A stretch of DNA of 64,000 nt, taken from positions 930,001 to 994,000 of the forward strand of contig JAYKKR010000008.1 of assembly GCA_036971615.1 (NCBI GenBank). Reading direction: 5' to 3'. This DNA comes from Amyloporia xantha (taxonomy: Eukaryota; Basidiomycota; Agaricomycetes; Polyporales; Adustoporiaceae). Positions 51,400 to 63,393 of this stretch are shown here, piece by piece. The position numbers were made by a program, and so were the translations under genes. Position 1 is the stretch's first letter. Each line of letters begins with the position of its first letter. The notes beneath the pieces were generated by a model. The model was not told the origin of the DNA, did no database searches, and worked only from the letters and a program-made list of their open reading frames with translations.

Positions 51400-51559
51400 T
51401 TGACCAAACATCTCTCATACTGTACTCAATTTTAATCATATAAATTGTATATAGCTATATAGCATCGCCATACAGGAGTCAAGTAATTTTCCGAACAACC
51501 GGTCTACGCGGCCGCCGCTCTTACCGACTGGACATGACACTGGGATGACCTGCGACATG

Positions 51560-52310
51560 CTAGACAATGTTGCCTAGGGCGTCTGGGTTCCCGAAGTTCT
51601 TGACCAGGTATGTGTATACTTCCGGGAGAGACGATGAGCTCGATCGAAAGAAGGGGTGTTGAGAACAGTGCCGGCATGCGTCATGAGTGCTTGCCAGTGA
51701 CTGCGAGCTGACAGCGTTATTATGAAATGCAAGATAGAGAAGACAGCGCCACAAATCTCGCTGCAGTCGGTGAGTTATAGCGCAGAATAGACGACTGAAA
51801 GCAGGATAAAATCCTGACGGCGGCTGGGAAGAGGCTAACGGGGAGTAAGAGTTGAAATTTTGACCGCGCCGCGAAGACTACAACGAGACGAGGCGACGGA
51901 CTGAGGCGAACGGGCGGAAGTAAGGGCACAGTGGTGAAACGATTCGAACAACCAGACCGCGGATATCTGACAGAAGTCAGGGTGATTCCTGAGGATTAAA
52001 GTTGATACATGGGACGCACCAAGACCTTGAGTCGGCATAGATCGTCATGGTAGCTTGAATAATAATACAAGATTTGTAGGCATGCGACTGCCGACGCTAT
52101 TAGCACCGAGTACACTTGAAGAGAACATTCAAGCTACCTCAATTTACACTGAAGATAATTGTGCCGGTGAGCATAACAAGTCGTTCAAAATGATGACGAC
52201 TTGCACAGCAGCTACTACGGCCCCAATGAAGGCAGCTCAGGCTGTGAGGGAACTGAGTGCAAATTGGTGAAAGAGAAAGAAATTATGCATGTCTCGTCGA
52301 TAAGGCTCAT
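51560..52310 (-). pseudogene. DUF6534 membrane protein, truncated pseudogene
   Basis: Decayed twin of the gene at 55397-57354. Recognisable pieces: MSLIDE at 52310, AAFIG-type segment, LQILYYYSSYHDDLCRLK, SAVWLFESFHHCALT and VYTYLVKNFGNPDALGN. The donor after the first exon is AT instead of GT, the second exon has lost two bases (frameshift), and the sequence ends at a TAG at 51560 where the sister continues into a splice donor. The whole C-terminal half is absent; the DUF6697 tail follows within about 160 bp. Confidence 0.75.
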
Positions 52311-53499
52311 GCTGCCAACTGGAAATCACTTTGCAGATGCTGACTCGTGACTGGGACGAAGAAGTGATGGAGGGAATGAAACAGACCGAGAAGAGATAGA
52401 CCGCAGCGGGCGCACTGGCCGGGAAGCGCGAACTCATGGGGACAGATAGGGCGGCGAGTCCTCGTACTAGCTGTCGAGAAGCCTGCATAGGACAGCACGG
52501 AAGGACATAGCACCGTTCATGATGTCTTTGAGGATGTATGCAAGGCGGAGGAGGGCAAGATTCTGGAGGAGTGGCCGCCCGAATTTGTCGGGCGCAATAT
52601 CACAAAAGTCACCGGCAGGTGCATGTCAGGATAGTCTGGGGCAATAAGCAGCGGCCGAACAAACGTGAGTGCTTGCCAACTTTTGAAGAGGATAGTGTGC
52701 CGCCTTGCCCTGCGTTGACGTTCTGCGAGGGCCTGTGCGTACCAAGTCCTTTTCCCAACGTTTAACAGAACGTAGCTCCATCACAGGATCGACGAATAGC
52801 TCTCCACCCAGGCTCCCTTTGTGGACATCAGATAATGCGACTCGCGCAGACGCTGCTCAACAAGCGCGAGCTTGCCATATGCGTGAGACTGTTGGCGTCC
52901 TTGCGCGCAAGCTCGACGGTCAACGTTCAACCTGCAGAGCTCACTGCTCAGAGAAGGTACGTCACCCCTTGTCATCCCCTGCACGACGGCCTCCGAGTCG
53001 ACCAGTGGCATCACGCGCACGACCGCTATCTCCTTCGCAGTAAATGCCACAACTGAGCTGCTCCATGTGCTTGCCCCCGCTGATACTGCTTGTGGCACCG
53101 TCGCGTTGATTCCTGTATCTGAGTCTCTGGTCTTGACGTGAGACGGGGTAGGACGCTGTAGCCTAATGCGCTGCCGATAGCGCTGGGCAGGCTGGGCAGG
53201 CTGGTTACGGCGATGGTGGCCCGTCCACGTCGCGAGTCGACGACGAGACAGTGAGATGCCGATGGGCCCATAGGGCGAGCACAGCATGTTTGAAGCCAGC
53301 GGGTAAGTATCTGGATGACTGCAGTAATCATTCCCGATTTGGAATGAAAGTAGCCGGAAATGGAATCCACCGATAGCCGCCGCCGATCGTTCCCCAGGGC
53401 TGAGCGCAACGCTTCCGGTGACTCCTTCTAAGTTCAAACGTCGAACGCCGATACCTGTCCGCGCGCGTTTGCTCGCACCCGTGGACTCTCCTGTTATAC
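52311..53499. other. Junction of the two tandem units
   Basis: Direct repeat of 45.4-46.5 kb. It holds the upstream sides of the DUF6534 pseudogene and of the second DUF6697 gene, plus a CBM relic (separate entry). A 218-codon minus-strand frame (52781-53437) runs through the relic but contains no family feature in its own frame. Confidence 0.45.
52930..53260 (-). pseudogene. Second relic of the CBM gene
   Basis: On the minus strand, CCCATCGGCATCTCACTG and following bases align with the region of the intact gene encoding PWGQRISYKYIVDGRW, and a later part (VVAFTAKEIAVV) with the linker. Stops, indels and loss of the CBM strands show it is dead. It retains more of the gene than the 46.1-kb relic. 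Confidence 0.55.
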
Positions 53500-55198
53500 A
53501 TGGAGGCTACTGGGTCTCAGATGCCGCACCTCAAGACGTACGATCCCCGCGACTCGGATGAGAAAAAACTTCCCATTCTGAACACACTCCGTGTACAAAC
53601 GGCACAAGAACTCGGGTTGTCAACGGGCACGGATGACGAGAAGGTCGACATCAAGCACCAGCCACCAAGCAAGAAAAGGAGACTGCGGGTGGAAGTCTCC
53701 ATTCCTCCTCTCGAGGAGGTGAGGGCTCGGCAACGAGCGCATATTGCGCGGGAGAACGCTCGCGCGAGGGAACAGACAGGTACGAGTTTCGTCCCGCATT
53801 ATAGTAGCATAAAAATGATAATATACTGCTCTCTTACGACAGTATTAAATGTTAAGGATGAGCCCATAGACGTTGAGCTATTTGAGCCTGTCAAGGAGGA
53901 AGTTCTGTCAGACGAGGCACTCATTCAAAAAATGGAAAGCGTGAGTCTTATCAATACTAATAATTATACCGGAAATAACAGGTCTGTATCCACAATTACT
54001 GATGCCTTTTCCACCTAGCATCAAGTTGTCATCAAGAAAGATGTACGGTTTGACTACAAGGTGGTGACAGACCGACTCCGAGCGGCCGGCCTCGATACGG
54101 TGTATCCGGTCGACCTCGACGAGAAGACGCTAAATTTCACGTTCAAGCGTGAATACCTCCACAATCTCTATGGAGGTGGTGCGGTATCCACGTACCCACT
54201 AGCACAGCAGGAGAAGCGTGAGACACATGGAATCGATGATTTCATGTGTCTTGTGTTGGACTTGAACCCCCATGCACCGGTGAATGCGGGTGTACCTGGG
54301 CTGACCTGTTGTGAAGGAAGAGCTTCTCCACACTTCACAGAGGTCCGGAGGGTGATTGTCAGAGTCCGAGACAAACCTCCGGCGATGTGGAAGTATGTTG
54401 GGCAGTACAAGCATTATCCATCAGAGTCACTCACGGTCGAGGAATTTGCTGCACAAGCACCACGTGTGAGTGACAGGCTATACACTGCTCCTGGAAATTT
54501 CTGTTTTCTCGAAACTGATGCTGCTTTCTTTGTATTTGTTTTTAGGTGCGACGAGGATGGTCACAGGACATGCTGACACATAGCTGGGGAGAGTTGATTT
54601 GCGCAAGGGTGTATCTGCGCCGTGAGCTTGGCCGAGAGCCTTCAGCCAGGGAAGCTTGCGAGGTGGTCAAAGACAGAGATCGCCTACACACAGCACGGGA
54701 GCATCTGACGTGGCACGACATCTGTGCTGCATATGATAGTGGACAAGAGGTATGCCATCGTCTGTACTACTAGCATCTTTTAGAACTTGGATTATAGCAT
54801 TATACTGAAAACACGGAACAATGCAGGAAATCGGGATTTTCTGCATGAAGTGCGTAGGGTATGACGTTGGGTTCCAGCGCATCCTCGCTTCAAATTATGA
54901 TGCATGGCTTGCACTGGACAAGGTCAAGAAGGAGGAGGGCAAGGGCAAGGCGGGCCATGCTAAGGCTAAAAAGCGAAAAGCCCCGGGCAAGGATAAAGAG
55001 AAGACAGATGGTGGAAAAACGAGAGCAAAGGGCAAGCGGGTGGAGGCGGAGGAGTCTTCAGATTTGTCGAGTATTGAAGGCTTGGAGCTGGAGCCTGAGA
55101 AGGTGCAGGACGACCCAGAGTCAGAGGATTCAGACACTGGAATCCAGATATTGCGGTATAATCCGAGAGGGACTCGCTCGCGACCGCAGGCCACCTAG
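53500..55198 (+). CDS. DUF6697 domain protein, intact copy
   Basis: Exons 53500-53779, 53843-53940, 54019-54465, 54546-54749 and 54827-55198; 466 aa. The N-terminal 130 residues are charged with a KKRRLR cluster and KDEPIDVELFEPVKEE, which resembles a sumoylation-type acidic motif. The DUF6697 domain covers about 145-370: DTVYPVDLDEKTLNFTFKRE, YLHNLYGGGAVSTYP, DDFMCLVLDLNPHAPVNAGV, MWKYVGQYKHYP, VRRGWSQDMLTHSWGELICA and MKCVGYDVGFQRIL. The tail has Lys-rich stretches and a Ser/Asp/Glu-rich segment, suggesting nuclear location. Function unknown; the family is found mainly in mushroom-forming fungi. Confidence 0.87.
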
Positions 55199-55396
55199 GT
55201 GACCAAACATCTCTGATAGTGTACTCAATTTCAAGCACATAAATTGAATATAACTATATAACATTGCGGTATAGGAGTCGCGCAACCGGTCTACGCTTCC
55301 GCCGCCTTCACTGGCTGGACGTCGCACTAGAGTGACGCCGCGCCGCGCAGGTTAATGACTGGCTGGGTAGCGATTCCAATCAACCTTGTGTTCAAC

Positions 55397-57354
55397 TCAC
55401 AATATTCTCTTGGCTTTGTCCTTTCGCGCTGCTAGCGACGGGTAACCGCTACAAATATGCAAGATCAGTGCGGTCCTTGACATTCGCGCAAAGAGATCAC
55501 GCACGTTGCCCTCAGAGGTACTGAACGTGTCCAGGCCACGGAGAGCATGTAGAGAGAGCGAGAGCACTTCGTCCGCCACGGTGCTCAAGCGCAGGATCTG
55601 TCGAGCGTTGAGGGTCGCGAGTAACGAATTTGCGTACACTGGATATTGAACGATCATCAAAGGCCTCATAATCACGATGCTCATAATAACGTACAGCGAC
55701 CCATTACGAAGAAGAATGCGACGTAGATGAACGCGTTCGGTAAGATGATGATCTAACATCGACTTAGACGGAGCGGAGCATTGTAATCCACATCCTGACT
55801 TACCGCGACCAAGGAACAAATTGCGCAAATACTAATGCCAGCCTTCGACTTCGAATCAATATCTAATGCGTAGACACAGTCTACTGACCTAGTGAGCAGT
55901 CCTGTGTTCACAGTGAACAGAATCTATCGGGGGCGTTTCAGCGCGGACACAGAGTATTAGTGACGCGCCACCGACCAGCTTGTTGATAAGACCATCCGAT
56001 CTATGAAGCGGTAATTAGGGTTTGTTTATTGCGTAGCGTCCTAATGGGACACCACATACCTCTTGTACCCCGTTCGGGATTTGTAAAGTAGCACGGCGAG
56101 AGTGACGGCGATCAATAGATCACCCACTGCCGCGAGCACGTTGACAACCATGGACAAGTCCTGGTAAAGCCAAGGCTCATTGCGGAATTCAGCTATTCGA
56201 GATTGAGCGGTACCTTCAATTGAGCAAGTTCTGTGAATGTGCGTAAACGCGAACTGCACAAACTGAGTATCAACTGTAATAAACACTGAGTAACGACTCA
56301 CGCCTTCGCGGTATACGCTGAATTTTCGGAGAGTCGGTGATGCTCTTCAGTGATAACTCGGGCCACATACCTAGTATGGCGCCTGACAATAGAAATAAAT
56401 AAAATGAAACATCCAGGACTGATTACGAGCATACCAAACTCTCCTAACACCAACAGGAGCTGTAATTTACGTGTCAGACTAGAAGTCGTCGGTAGCTATG
56501 ATTATCCCGCACATACCACCAGAGTAGAAAGCCAGATATTGTTTTCGCTCACTGAGTAATCATTAGATAATGGCACCTAGATGCCGCTTAAAGACTCACA
56601 GTTCCAGATTCGAAACATGTAGAAACTGGGACATCGTAATTAACCTTTCGAGATCGCAGGGCAGGCTCTAGGGACAGACCTCTGTACAAGAAGTGCGGTG
56701 GATCCCTACCAGTAGGAATAAATTCAGCAACGTCTCACTATTAAAAAGTTGACCTTACCGAGAACGGCACTTGAACTACGAGGCTCCTATAGAACTATTC
56801 CAGCAATAGAAGATTGAGACACATGTCGGGCGACGTACCAGACAATTTCGCCTAAGGCATCCGAGTTGCCGAAGTCTTTGATCAGATATGTGTATACTTC
56901 ATGGAGAGACGATGAGCTCGATCGAAAGAAGTGGTCTTAAAGGCAGTACCGGCATGTGTTATGAGTGCTTGGTGAAACGTCTCGGACAACCAGACCGCGA
57001 ATACCTGGCAGAAGTCACAGTGAGTTCCGAAGATTAACGTTGCTACATAGTACGTACCAAGAACTTGAGTCGCCATAGGTCGTCACGATAGCTTGAATAA
57101 TAATATAAGATTTGTAGGCATGCGACTGCTGACACTATCAGCCTCGAGTACATTCGAAGAGAGCATTCATGCTACCTCCATATAGACTGAAGATAATTGC
57201 GCCCGTGAGCACAGCAACTAGTAGCTCAAGGTGATGACAACTTACACAGCGGCTACTACAACCCCAATGAAGGCAGCGCCCATTCTGTAAGGGGAACTGA
57301 GTAGGAATTGGGAAAAGATAAAGAAATTATGCACGTTTCGTCGAGGAGGCTCAT
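55397..57354 (-). CDS. DUF6534 domain membrane protein
   Basis: Start MSLLDE at 57354. Early exons: 57335-57354, 57246-57284, 57176-57186 (11 nt), 57058-57134, 56950-57004, 56839-56896 and 56759-56786, giving MGAAFIGVVVAAVLYG, LQILYYYSSYRDDLWRLK, FAVWLSETFHQALITHA, VYTYLIKDFGNSDALGEIVW. Later pieces are FYMFRIWN, DLSMVVNVLAAVGDLLIAVT, LLYKSRTGYKR, LFTVNTGLLT and the last exon 55397-55638 (YANSLLATLNARQ to the stop). These are the DUF6534 hallmarks of a multi-pass membrane protein. The join around 56.6-56.75 kb is unresolved: an expected stretch of about eight residues would need implausibly short introns, so local damage is possible. Convergent with DUF6697, 198 bp apart. Confidence 0.7.
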
Positions 57355-58229
57355 GCTGACTGGAAATTACTTTGCGGACGCTGACTCGTGACTGGGACGA
57401 GGAGGTGATGGAGGGAACGAAACAGACCGGGAAGGAATAGACCGCAGCGGGCGGGCTGGTATAAATGTTCTTCAAGGCCGTCCATGGAAAGGTGTCGAAG
57501 AACACTCGTCGGAACAAAAGAAGGTAGAACAGCAGCAGAACAATGGCCACAGCAGCGACGATCGAATCCTCGAAAGCCGAACGATTCGCGAAACTCTGGC
57601 CAGCCGACAGCGAGTTTCTCGATGAACGAGGCTCCACTGCAGAAGGAGGAAAATATCGAGCCTATTTTTCGACCACTTGACCGCATTACTTTTATGCACT
57701 TAACCGTATTGGCAGCCCGACGGGTGCATATCCAGTATACCAGAACACGAATGCATAGTCTGCTGCCCAGAAAAATAATTAGCGGTAAAAAGTAAATGCA
57801 TTTGCCATGCATGAGACCAGTGCCGAGGGACAATGGATACTTGTCCATTTGCAGGTAAGCACTTGCCGTCGCAAGCAGACTGTCGCGACACGTGCATCAA
57901 GTCTTCTGGAGTGGATCGGCTTACTTTGTGCGCACCACACTGGCAGTATAGCAGCGTGGCGACAGAGCACACTTTCAGACAGCAGTGCGCCAAAGGTGTT
58001 TTCTGCCATGAGACCATTCAGGTGACAGCGACCACACGAGCATAGTGCATAAGTTCATCCTCAAGACAGCTTGACATTGCGACGCGTCGCGGACGGGGGA
58101 CGCGTTCTGTCGATGATCCACGTGCATGTCACGTGAAGCTAAATCGTGAGAACCGACTTCCCGAATGGCAGCGGATTTTCTAGCTGGCGCAGAGTGCAGC
58201 GTGCAGACTCGGACATCCTTGGACATATC
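57355..58229. other. Intergenic upstream of DUF6534 and bL12m
   Basis: Divergent region between the DUF6534 gene and the mitochondrial bL12 gene. Contains a further TGTCGCGACA core at 57881-57890. No gene supported. Confidence 0.45.
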
Positions 58230-59067
58230 ATGGCGGTGAGTACTCAAAGTAATAGGCAATAAGTACCCTCTAAGTTTCCTTGTAGACTCGGTGCTCTGCT
58301 GCTTTGAGGGTAATTTCCCGGACACGCTACGTAGCGCGGTATGTCTCTAATATCGCCCAGCTCGTCATTCACTGACGGGTGTGCTAGTTCGAATTCTCTT
58401 GCAAGTTCGTCAAGATGCCTTGCCACCGCTGCTGCGACTCCCTCTTCTTCGCCGGCGCCCCCACCACCGTCACCAAGCGTCGCCGCTGACCCGAAACTCA
58501 ACAAGATTGTCGATGACATCTCGGGGTTGACTTTGCTGCAGGCAGCGGATCTTGTGACTCTCTTGAAGGTGTGTGAGTCTGCGACAGTGGTGTAGGCTTT
58601 TGAGTGCTGAGAAAGGTTGGACACAGTCACGGCTCAATATTCAAGAGATTGCCATGCCTGCGGCTGCGCCAGCGCCAGCTGCCTCGACTGCCAGTGCGGA
58701 GGAGGCCGTTGAGGTTTGTCGCTCCTGAATTATACATTGTTCCTTTCTCACTCAGATCTATCCTATTGCACAGGAGAAGCCCAAGGAGAAAACGATATTT
58801 AATGTCAAGTTGGAGTCCTTCGACGCTACAGCGAAACCCAAAATTATTCGTGAAGTCAAGGCGATGGTCCCGAACTTGACGCTGATCGAAGTATGTGACC
58901 ACGCTAAACGTATTGCATTGTCCACACGCTGACCTTATTGTTTCAACCAGGCGAAGAAGTTCGTAGAGTCGCTACCACAAACATTGAAGGAGAACTTGTC
59001 GAAAGAGGATGCCGAGAAACTGCAGAAGACTTTCACTGACCTCGGTGCCGTCGTCAAGCTCGAGTAA
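58230..59067 (+). CDS. MRPL12: Mitochondrial ribosomal protein bL12m
   Basis: Exons 58230-58235, 58286-58338, 58388-58568, 58627-58713, 58774-58890 and 58951-59067; 186 aa. The N-terminus MATRCSAALRVISRTRYVAR is an arginine-rich, acid-free mitochondrial presequence. The L7/L12 dimerisation domain follows (LNKIVDDISGLTLLQAADLV), then an Ala/Pro hinge (MPAAAPAPAAST) and the C-terminal factor-binding domain (FNVKLESFDATAKPKIIREV, NLTLIEAKKFVESLPQTLKE, GAVVKLE). It forms the stalk of the mitochondrial large subunit that recruits translation factors. The first exon is only six bases (Met-Ala), chosen because it gives the presequence in phase. Confidence 0.93.
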
Positions 59068-59273
59068 TTTTAGAGAATCGTCGTACTACGTCGCTAATAT
59101 TGTCCCTACTGCGTATGAGCACTCCTTGATTTCACAAAGTGAAACTGCGTTGTCCTTGCGATTTGCCAACGTAGTATACATGTGCACAGTGGCACTATCA
59201 AGGATAGTAATAATGGAATGTAAAAGGCAAAAAAAATGATAGGACGCGCTATGCGAGAAACAATGGTAGTACC

Positions 59274-62269
59274 TCAATCTTCCGAAAGATATCGGTATTC
59301 GAAGCGGAAGTCACCCTTCTTGCGCTGACACCATGAGCCTTCCCAGTCGAAGTAGACGTATACTCCCTGTTCGTACTCTTCTGTGATTGCCTGAGGCTCG
59401 GAATGACGCTGGAACCATGTCAAGTACTTGATATGGAATCGCCACGATTGTCTCTTCAGCTCCTTGGCCGCAAGATATCTGCAACTTGTTACTCGGCCAC
59501 CGTGTCAAAGGAGGACTGCAATATAGGACTTACTGTTGATATGTGCCTGGGAGATAGTAGAACACATAGAACAAGGTCTCGACGTCCAGTTGCGAAAAGA
59601 TCCCCGCCGTATTGAGCACCGGATTGGGCGTCTGCGGGTAGTATGACGGTGTCTGGATGGGATTGCGCGGTACGTAGTACTTCGGCCTGACCCAGGCTGT
59701 TAGCAATATACACAGAATGAAAATCTCCGTGCCGTACTTCTCTGTATCTTGTGGTTGGGGCATGCTGGAGTAGCTACCCTGGAGCAACTTGTGTACCTGA
59801 TCAAGATTCGACATGCGGTGTGGCGCTGCAACGGTAGCAATATAAGTCTCGCTGCACAATGGTCCTTGCGGCTATCATGATGACAAACCGTACCTTTTTG
59901 TTTCACATTCTCAAACGACAGTACCAAATCCGACAACGAACCGGGGAATGCTGCCGATCTTGGCTGCTGCTGAAGTTGTGGAGGTAGCTGCGATGGCGCC
60001 GCAGACGTCGGTCTTTGTACGCTAGCTGTCTGCTGGATCGACATTCCAGGAGGAAGCACTGACTGTTGATCTGCCGCTGGAGTTGCCGCAGGGACTTTGA
60101 CCCCGGGAGGATATTGTGGCAACTGCTGTTGTGACGATGCTGGCATTGGTGATGACCCAGTTGATTGCGCATTTGGTGCGCTTGTCGACGAGCTTGGGAA
60201 AGCCTGTGCTTGTTGCGGGAGCGGTGAATGACCCGACTGCATAGACTGTTGTTGTTGAGATTGTTGTGATGCCCCATTGCCATTCAGATGTGGTACTTGT
60301 TGTGGCTCAGCGCTTGACAACTGCTATACATAGATATTAAGGCCAGACGGACAAAACAGTCACATATACGCACTGTTGAACCGAGATCATGCAGTGCTGT
60401 GGGCGATGAAATCGATGCTGATAAGCTATTAGAACCCTCTATGTATGCATATGTGGGCGTCCCGTTTGCGTACCTTTACGAGACATACGTTGCGGAGATG
60501 ATGTTGCCGCAGGACCGCTAATCGAACTAGGCACTGCTTCCGACAACGCTGGAGAGTCACGAACAGAGTAGCTGTCCGCATGTTGGGCAGACACCGATGC
60601 GGAAGAAAGCATGGGACTCGTCACAGAAGGGTGTGTTAGGCTTGGCGACGATGTTACCGCGGAGATTTGATCTGGCGCTAATGACGATGACGCGGCCGTC
60701 GATGATATTGACGGTGCAGTAGGTGCCGATGGGTGACTTGACGACGCTACCGAAGGTGTCGGTGGTGGCTGCGATGACGACTGCTGTGCTGTCGAGGATG
60801 GCGCCACTGCTGCTGCTGCCGCAGCCGCATACCGTACTGGAAGAGGTGCCGCTGGTCGAGGTTGTGATGGAAGACCAGCTTTGAGAATACTCGACATAGG
60901 TTGCTGCGCAAAATTTGGATTCGGTGGAGGCTTTGGTGCTGTCTCGAATGATCAGAAACAAGCACAACACAACAAAAGTCACAAATCTTACTGTCTCCCA
61001 CTATCGACGGCTCTGTGGAAGATGAGCTGAGAAGCATAGAGGAGGGAATAACGGTGCTCACTTCGAAGCTGTAACGTCGTTGGGGCTTTTTTCAGCACTG
61101 GGCTCCCGTCTCGTTTCTGACTACTTGTAACACTCTCTTCATCCTGCTTCTTAGATGGCGTTCTGGGAGGAATGTCTGGACGAGCATTAAGGCAACGCGA
61201 ATAAGCCAGCCTTGCGCATTCACTTACCTTCGCTTGGGTCTTCTGACTCGTCGCTGTCCTCGTCATTTGCTAAGCCGAACTTCTCCTCTTCCTCATCAAG
61301 ATTCAACTCGTCGTATATGCCCTCATCTTCGTCGAAATCTTCATCCTGCACTCCGGTATGTCCAGCAGTGTCCAAGCACTGAGAGAATCACAACACAACG
61401 AACCGTATTACTTTCCACGAAGTATTGAACATCGTCTTTCAGACCGAGCACTTTCTCCGTTGGTAGTGTTCCATTATCCAGTAGTCGCAGGATTAGCTCC
61501 AGCCGACTTATATGCCACTTCCGGCGCTCGTTCAGATGTTCGAGCTCTTCCAGCCGCCCTGCTGCAGCCCCACCCGTCTTGTTCTTCTTCTTGCCCCCAA
61601 TCTGCAACGTCTCAATCTCTGCTTCTGCCTGCTCCACCTGCAGTAGCAAGTCCTCCACCTGGCCCTGCACCCATTGTGTTGTTTCGAGCTTCTCCTGTGC
61701 CTTAGGATCAAGCTTCGCAGACTGAGTGAGACCCTCCTTCGAAAACGCCTTCGTCTTCATCTCCTTCTCGCATGCTTTGAACTTCTCCATTTGCTGAGTA
61801 GCCATCAAAAGAGGACCATAGTGAACATGTCAGACGGAGTATAGGGTCAGTATAGCCGCATGGTATACCACCTCGCCCGCACGTGTGCACCCATATGGGA
61901 AACGACGAGCCATGGAGGTATGTATACGCGCAGCAACACGCACCGTCTCAATTAGTCTCCGGTTGTCGAGAAGGGCCGTTTTGTCCTTAATGTCATTGCT
62001 TGCAACCCAAGTCTTGATTTGGTCCCGTAGACGCTGTAGCTTCTTAATCTGCGTCTTCAAATCTGTTTCCAGCTTCTCCTTCTGCGTCTGGTTTGTCGAG
62101 GCCTGCATTTTGTCGTAGATGCTCTCGAAGAGCTCGACGCCCTCTGCGACCTTCTTCAGTGTGCGGTCAATTTCAGCTGCATGGCACGATCAACCACAAC
62201 GCGACTGTTGAGCTCCAGTCAGGATAGATTATAGCCACATAACTTACTTTGTAGCTTTCTGGCTGCCAT
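59274..62269 (-). CDS. NOT3: CCR4-NOT complex subunit NOT3/NOT5
   Basis: Exons 62248-62269, 61944-62176, 61412-61793, 61228-61350, 61062-61175, 60489-60938, 60374-60438, 59894-60323, 59738-59825, 59534-59686 and 59274-59478; 754 aa. The N-terminal coiled-coil Not3 domain (about 1-212) starts [20 protein letters not shown] and contains [18 protein letters not shown] and [21 protein letters not shown] long Ser/Pro/Ala/Gln-rich linker follows. The C-terminal NOT-box domain (last 150 residues) has [40 protein letters not shown] and [14 protein letters not shown], ending [11 protein letters not shown]. It is a scaffold subunit for mRNA deadenylation and codon-optimality sensing. The donor at 60488 (GTATGT) was preferred to a later one that would leave a 35-nt intron. 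A single gene serves for NOT3/NOT5 in most fungi outside budding yeasts. Confidence 0.93.
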
Positions 62270-63393
62270 GGTGAGCAGCAGCAATGTGTCGATACACAGG
62301 AGAATAAAGCCAGGACTAAGCAGTGGTGCTCTGTTCTACGAGCCAGAAGGTGACAGGAATGAAATTGTGACTCTCCCTATTGTCACAGTCACGTGACTGG
62401 CGAACAGTGGCGAACGGGATCGAACGCACTTGCAGCGGCGTATACGAGCGTATACGGAGCTCGAGTGAACGCTGTCTCAGATGCATATGCTATTTTGTTT
62501 ATTGCAGATGTCTGAGAGAGCCGGACTACTTAACAATATCTCATAGGTAATGCCTTGCACATAATGGTGACAACATGTATCAATGGAGAACGGAGGCCTT
62601 ACTTAAAGTTAGATCTCTAGTTGATCTCTAGCCTTAGACTATGCCCACAGCCACAGGCCCACAGCGCATCTATCCCGACTCGGGGGAGAGAAAGCTGGCT
62701 CGGCTAGCGTCCGCCTGCTGAGTGCTCGCTAGAAGACGTCTTGATGACTCACTGCTGCGCATGTGCATTTGTCTTTCGAGAAGTCTGACAGAGGCGCGGT
62801 ACTTTTGGGCCGGAGGTGGCCCAACGCTAGAACACCAGTGGCAAGGCAGCGGCGGCCTAGCAGCCGCAAAACCTCGCCAAATCTCTCAAAACCTGGAACT
62901 CAGTGTATCAGTAATACACTGAATGGAGTGCAAAGCAAGTGGCAGTGATCACAGCAACGTTATACGATTAGACTACGGTTTCGAGGCGACTGAGCAGTGA
63001 GAAGAGATGCATCGCACATGTGGCCAGTGGCACTAGGAGGCGATCGGACCTCGATTCAACGAATTCGCCTTGTTGAATTATCAAGATACCTCTCCCAACA
63101 CCGTCGGGTCACTCGATTGACCTCTGATGCGCATGAACAGACAGCCAGCAGCGAGGGATAGGAGCAGAACGCTGATAGCGCCGTTTTATTGTTCTGATGA
63201 GTGCATGGGCATGTGACAGGCGCCCGGTAACCTACCTGATATGGACTTGGTTTTTGCGAGGAAAGATCGTGGGAAAACCTTGAACCAACATCTCTTATGT
63301 CTCACAGATAATACGACCGTCCACCCCCTCGCCTCTTGCTTCCCTCTCCCGTAACGCCCTCTTCACGACACTTACTTGCTGTCTGGGCCCTAA
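62270..63393. other. Divergent intergenic region NOT3 / BEM1
   Basis: About 1.1 kb with the promoters of both genes. No additional gene, tRNA or repeat recognised; short open frames at 62.7-62.95 kb look random. Confidence 0.5.

Larger units (their letters stand above)
45100..57400. repeat. Direct tandem duplication of a DUF6697-DUF6534 unit
   Basis: Unit 1 runs from about 45.4 to 52.4 kb and unit 2 from about 52.4 to 57.4 kb. Each holds a CBM relic (-), a DUF6697 gene (+) and a DUF6534 gene (-) in the same order. Without the 3.2-kb insertion in unit 1 and the missing half of its DUF6534 gene, the two have similar lengths. The 5' boundary of the duplication is uncertain. Confidence 0.75.

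Noticed and set aside
52781..53437. 218-codon minus-strand frame
   Set aside because: It overlaps a CBM relic in which similarity to the CBM product jumps between frames; the long frame itself has no conserved content and its counterpart at 46 kb is broken.
56600..56760. 2-nt AG exon in the DUF6534 gene (CAG|AG|GTCTG)
   Set aside because: It keeps frame but drops about eight expected residues, and the alternative exon needs introns under 30 nt; the local structure is left unresolved.
60439..60473. 35-nt intron in the NOT3 gene
   Set aside because: An upstream donor GTATGT at 60488 gives a normal 50-nt intron in the same phase.
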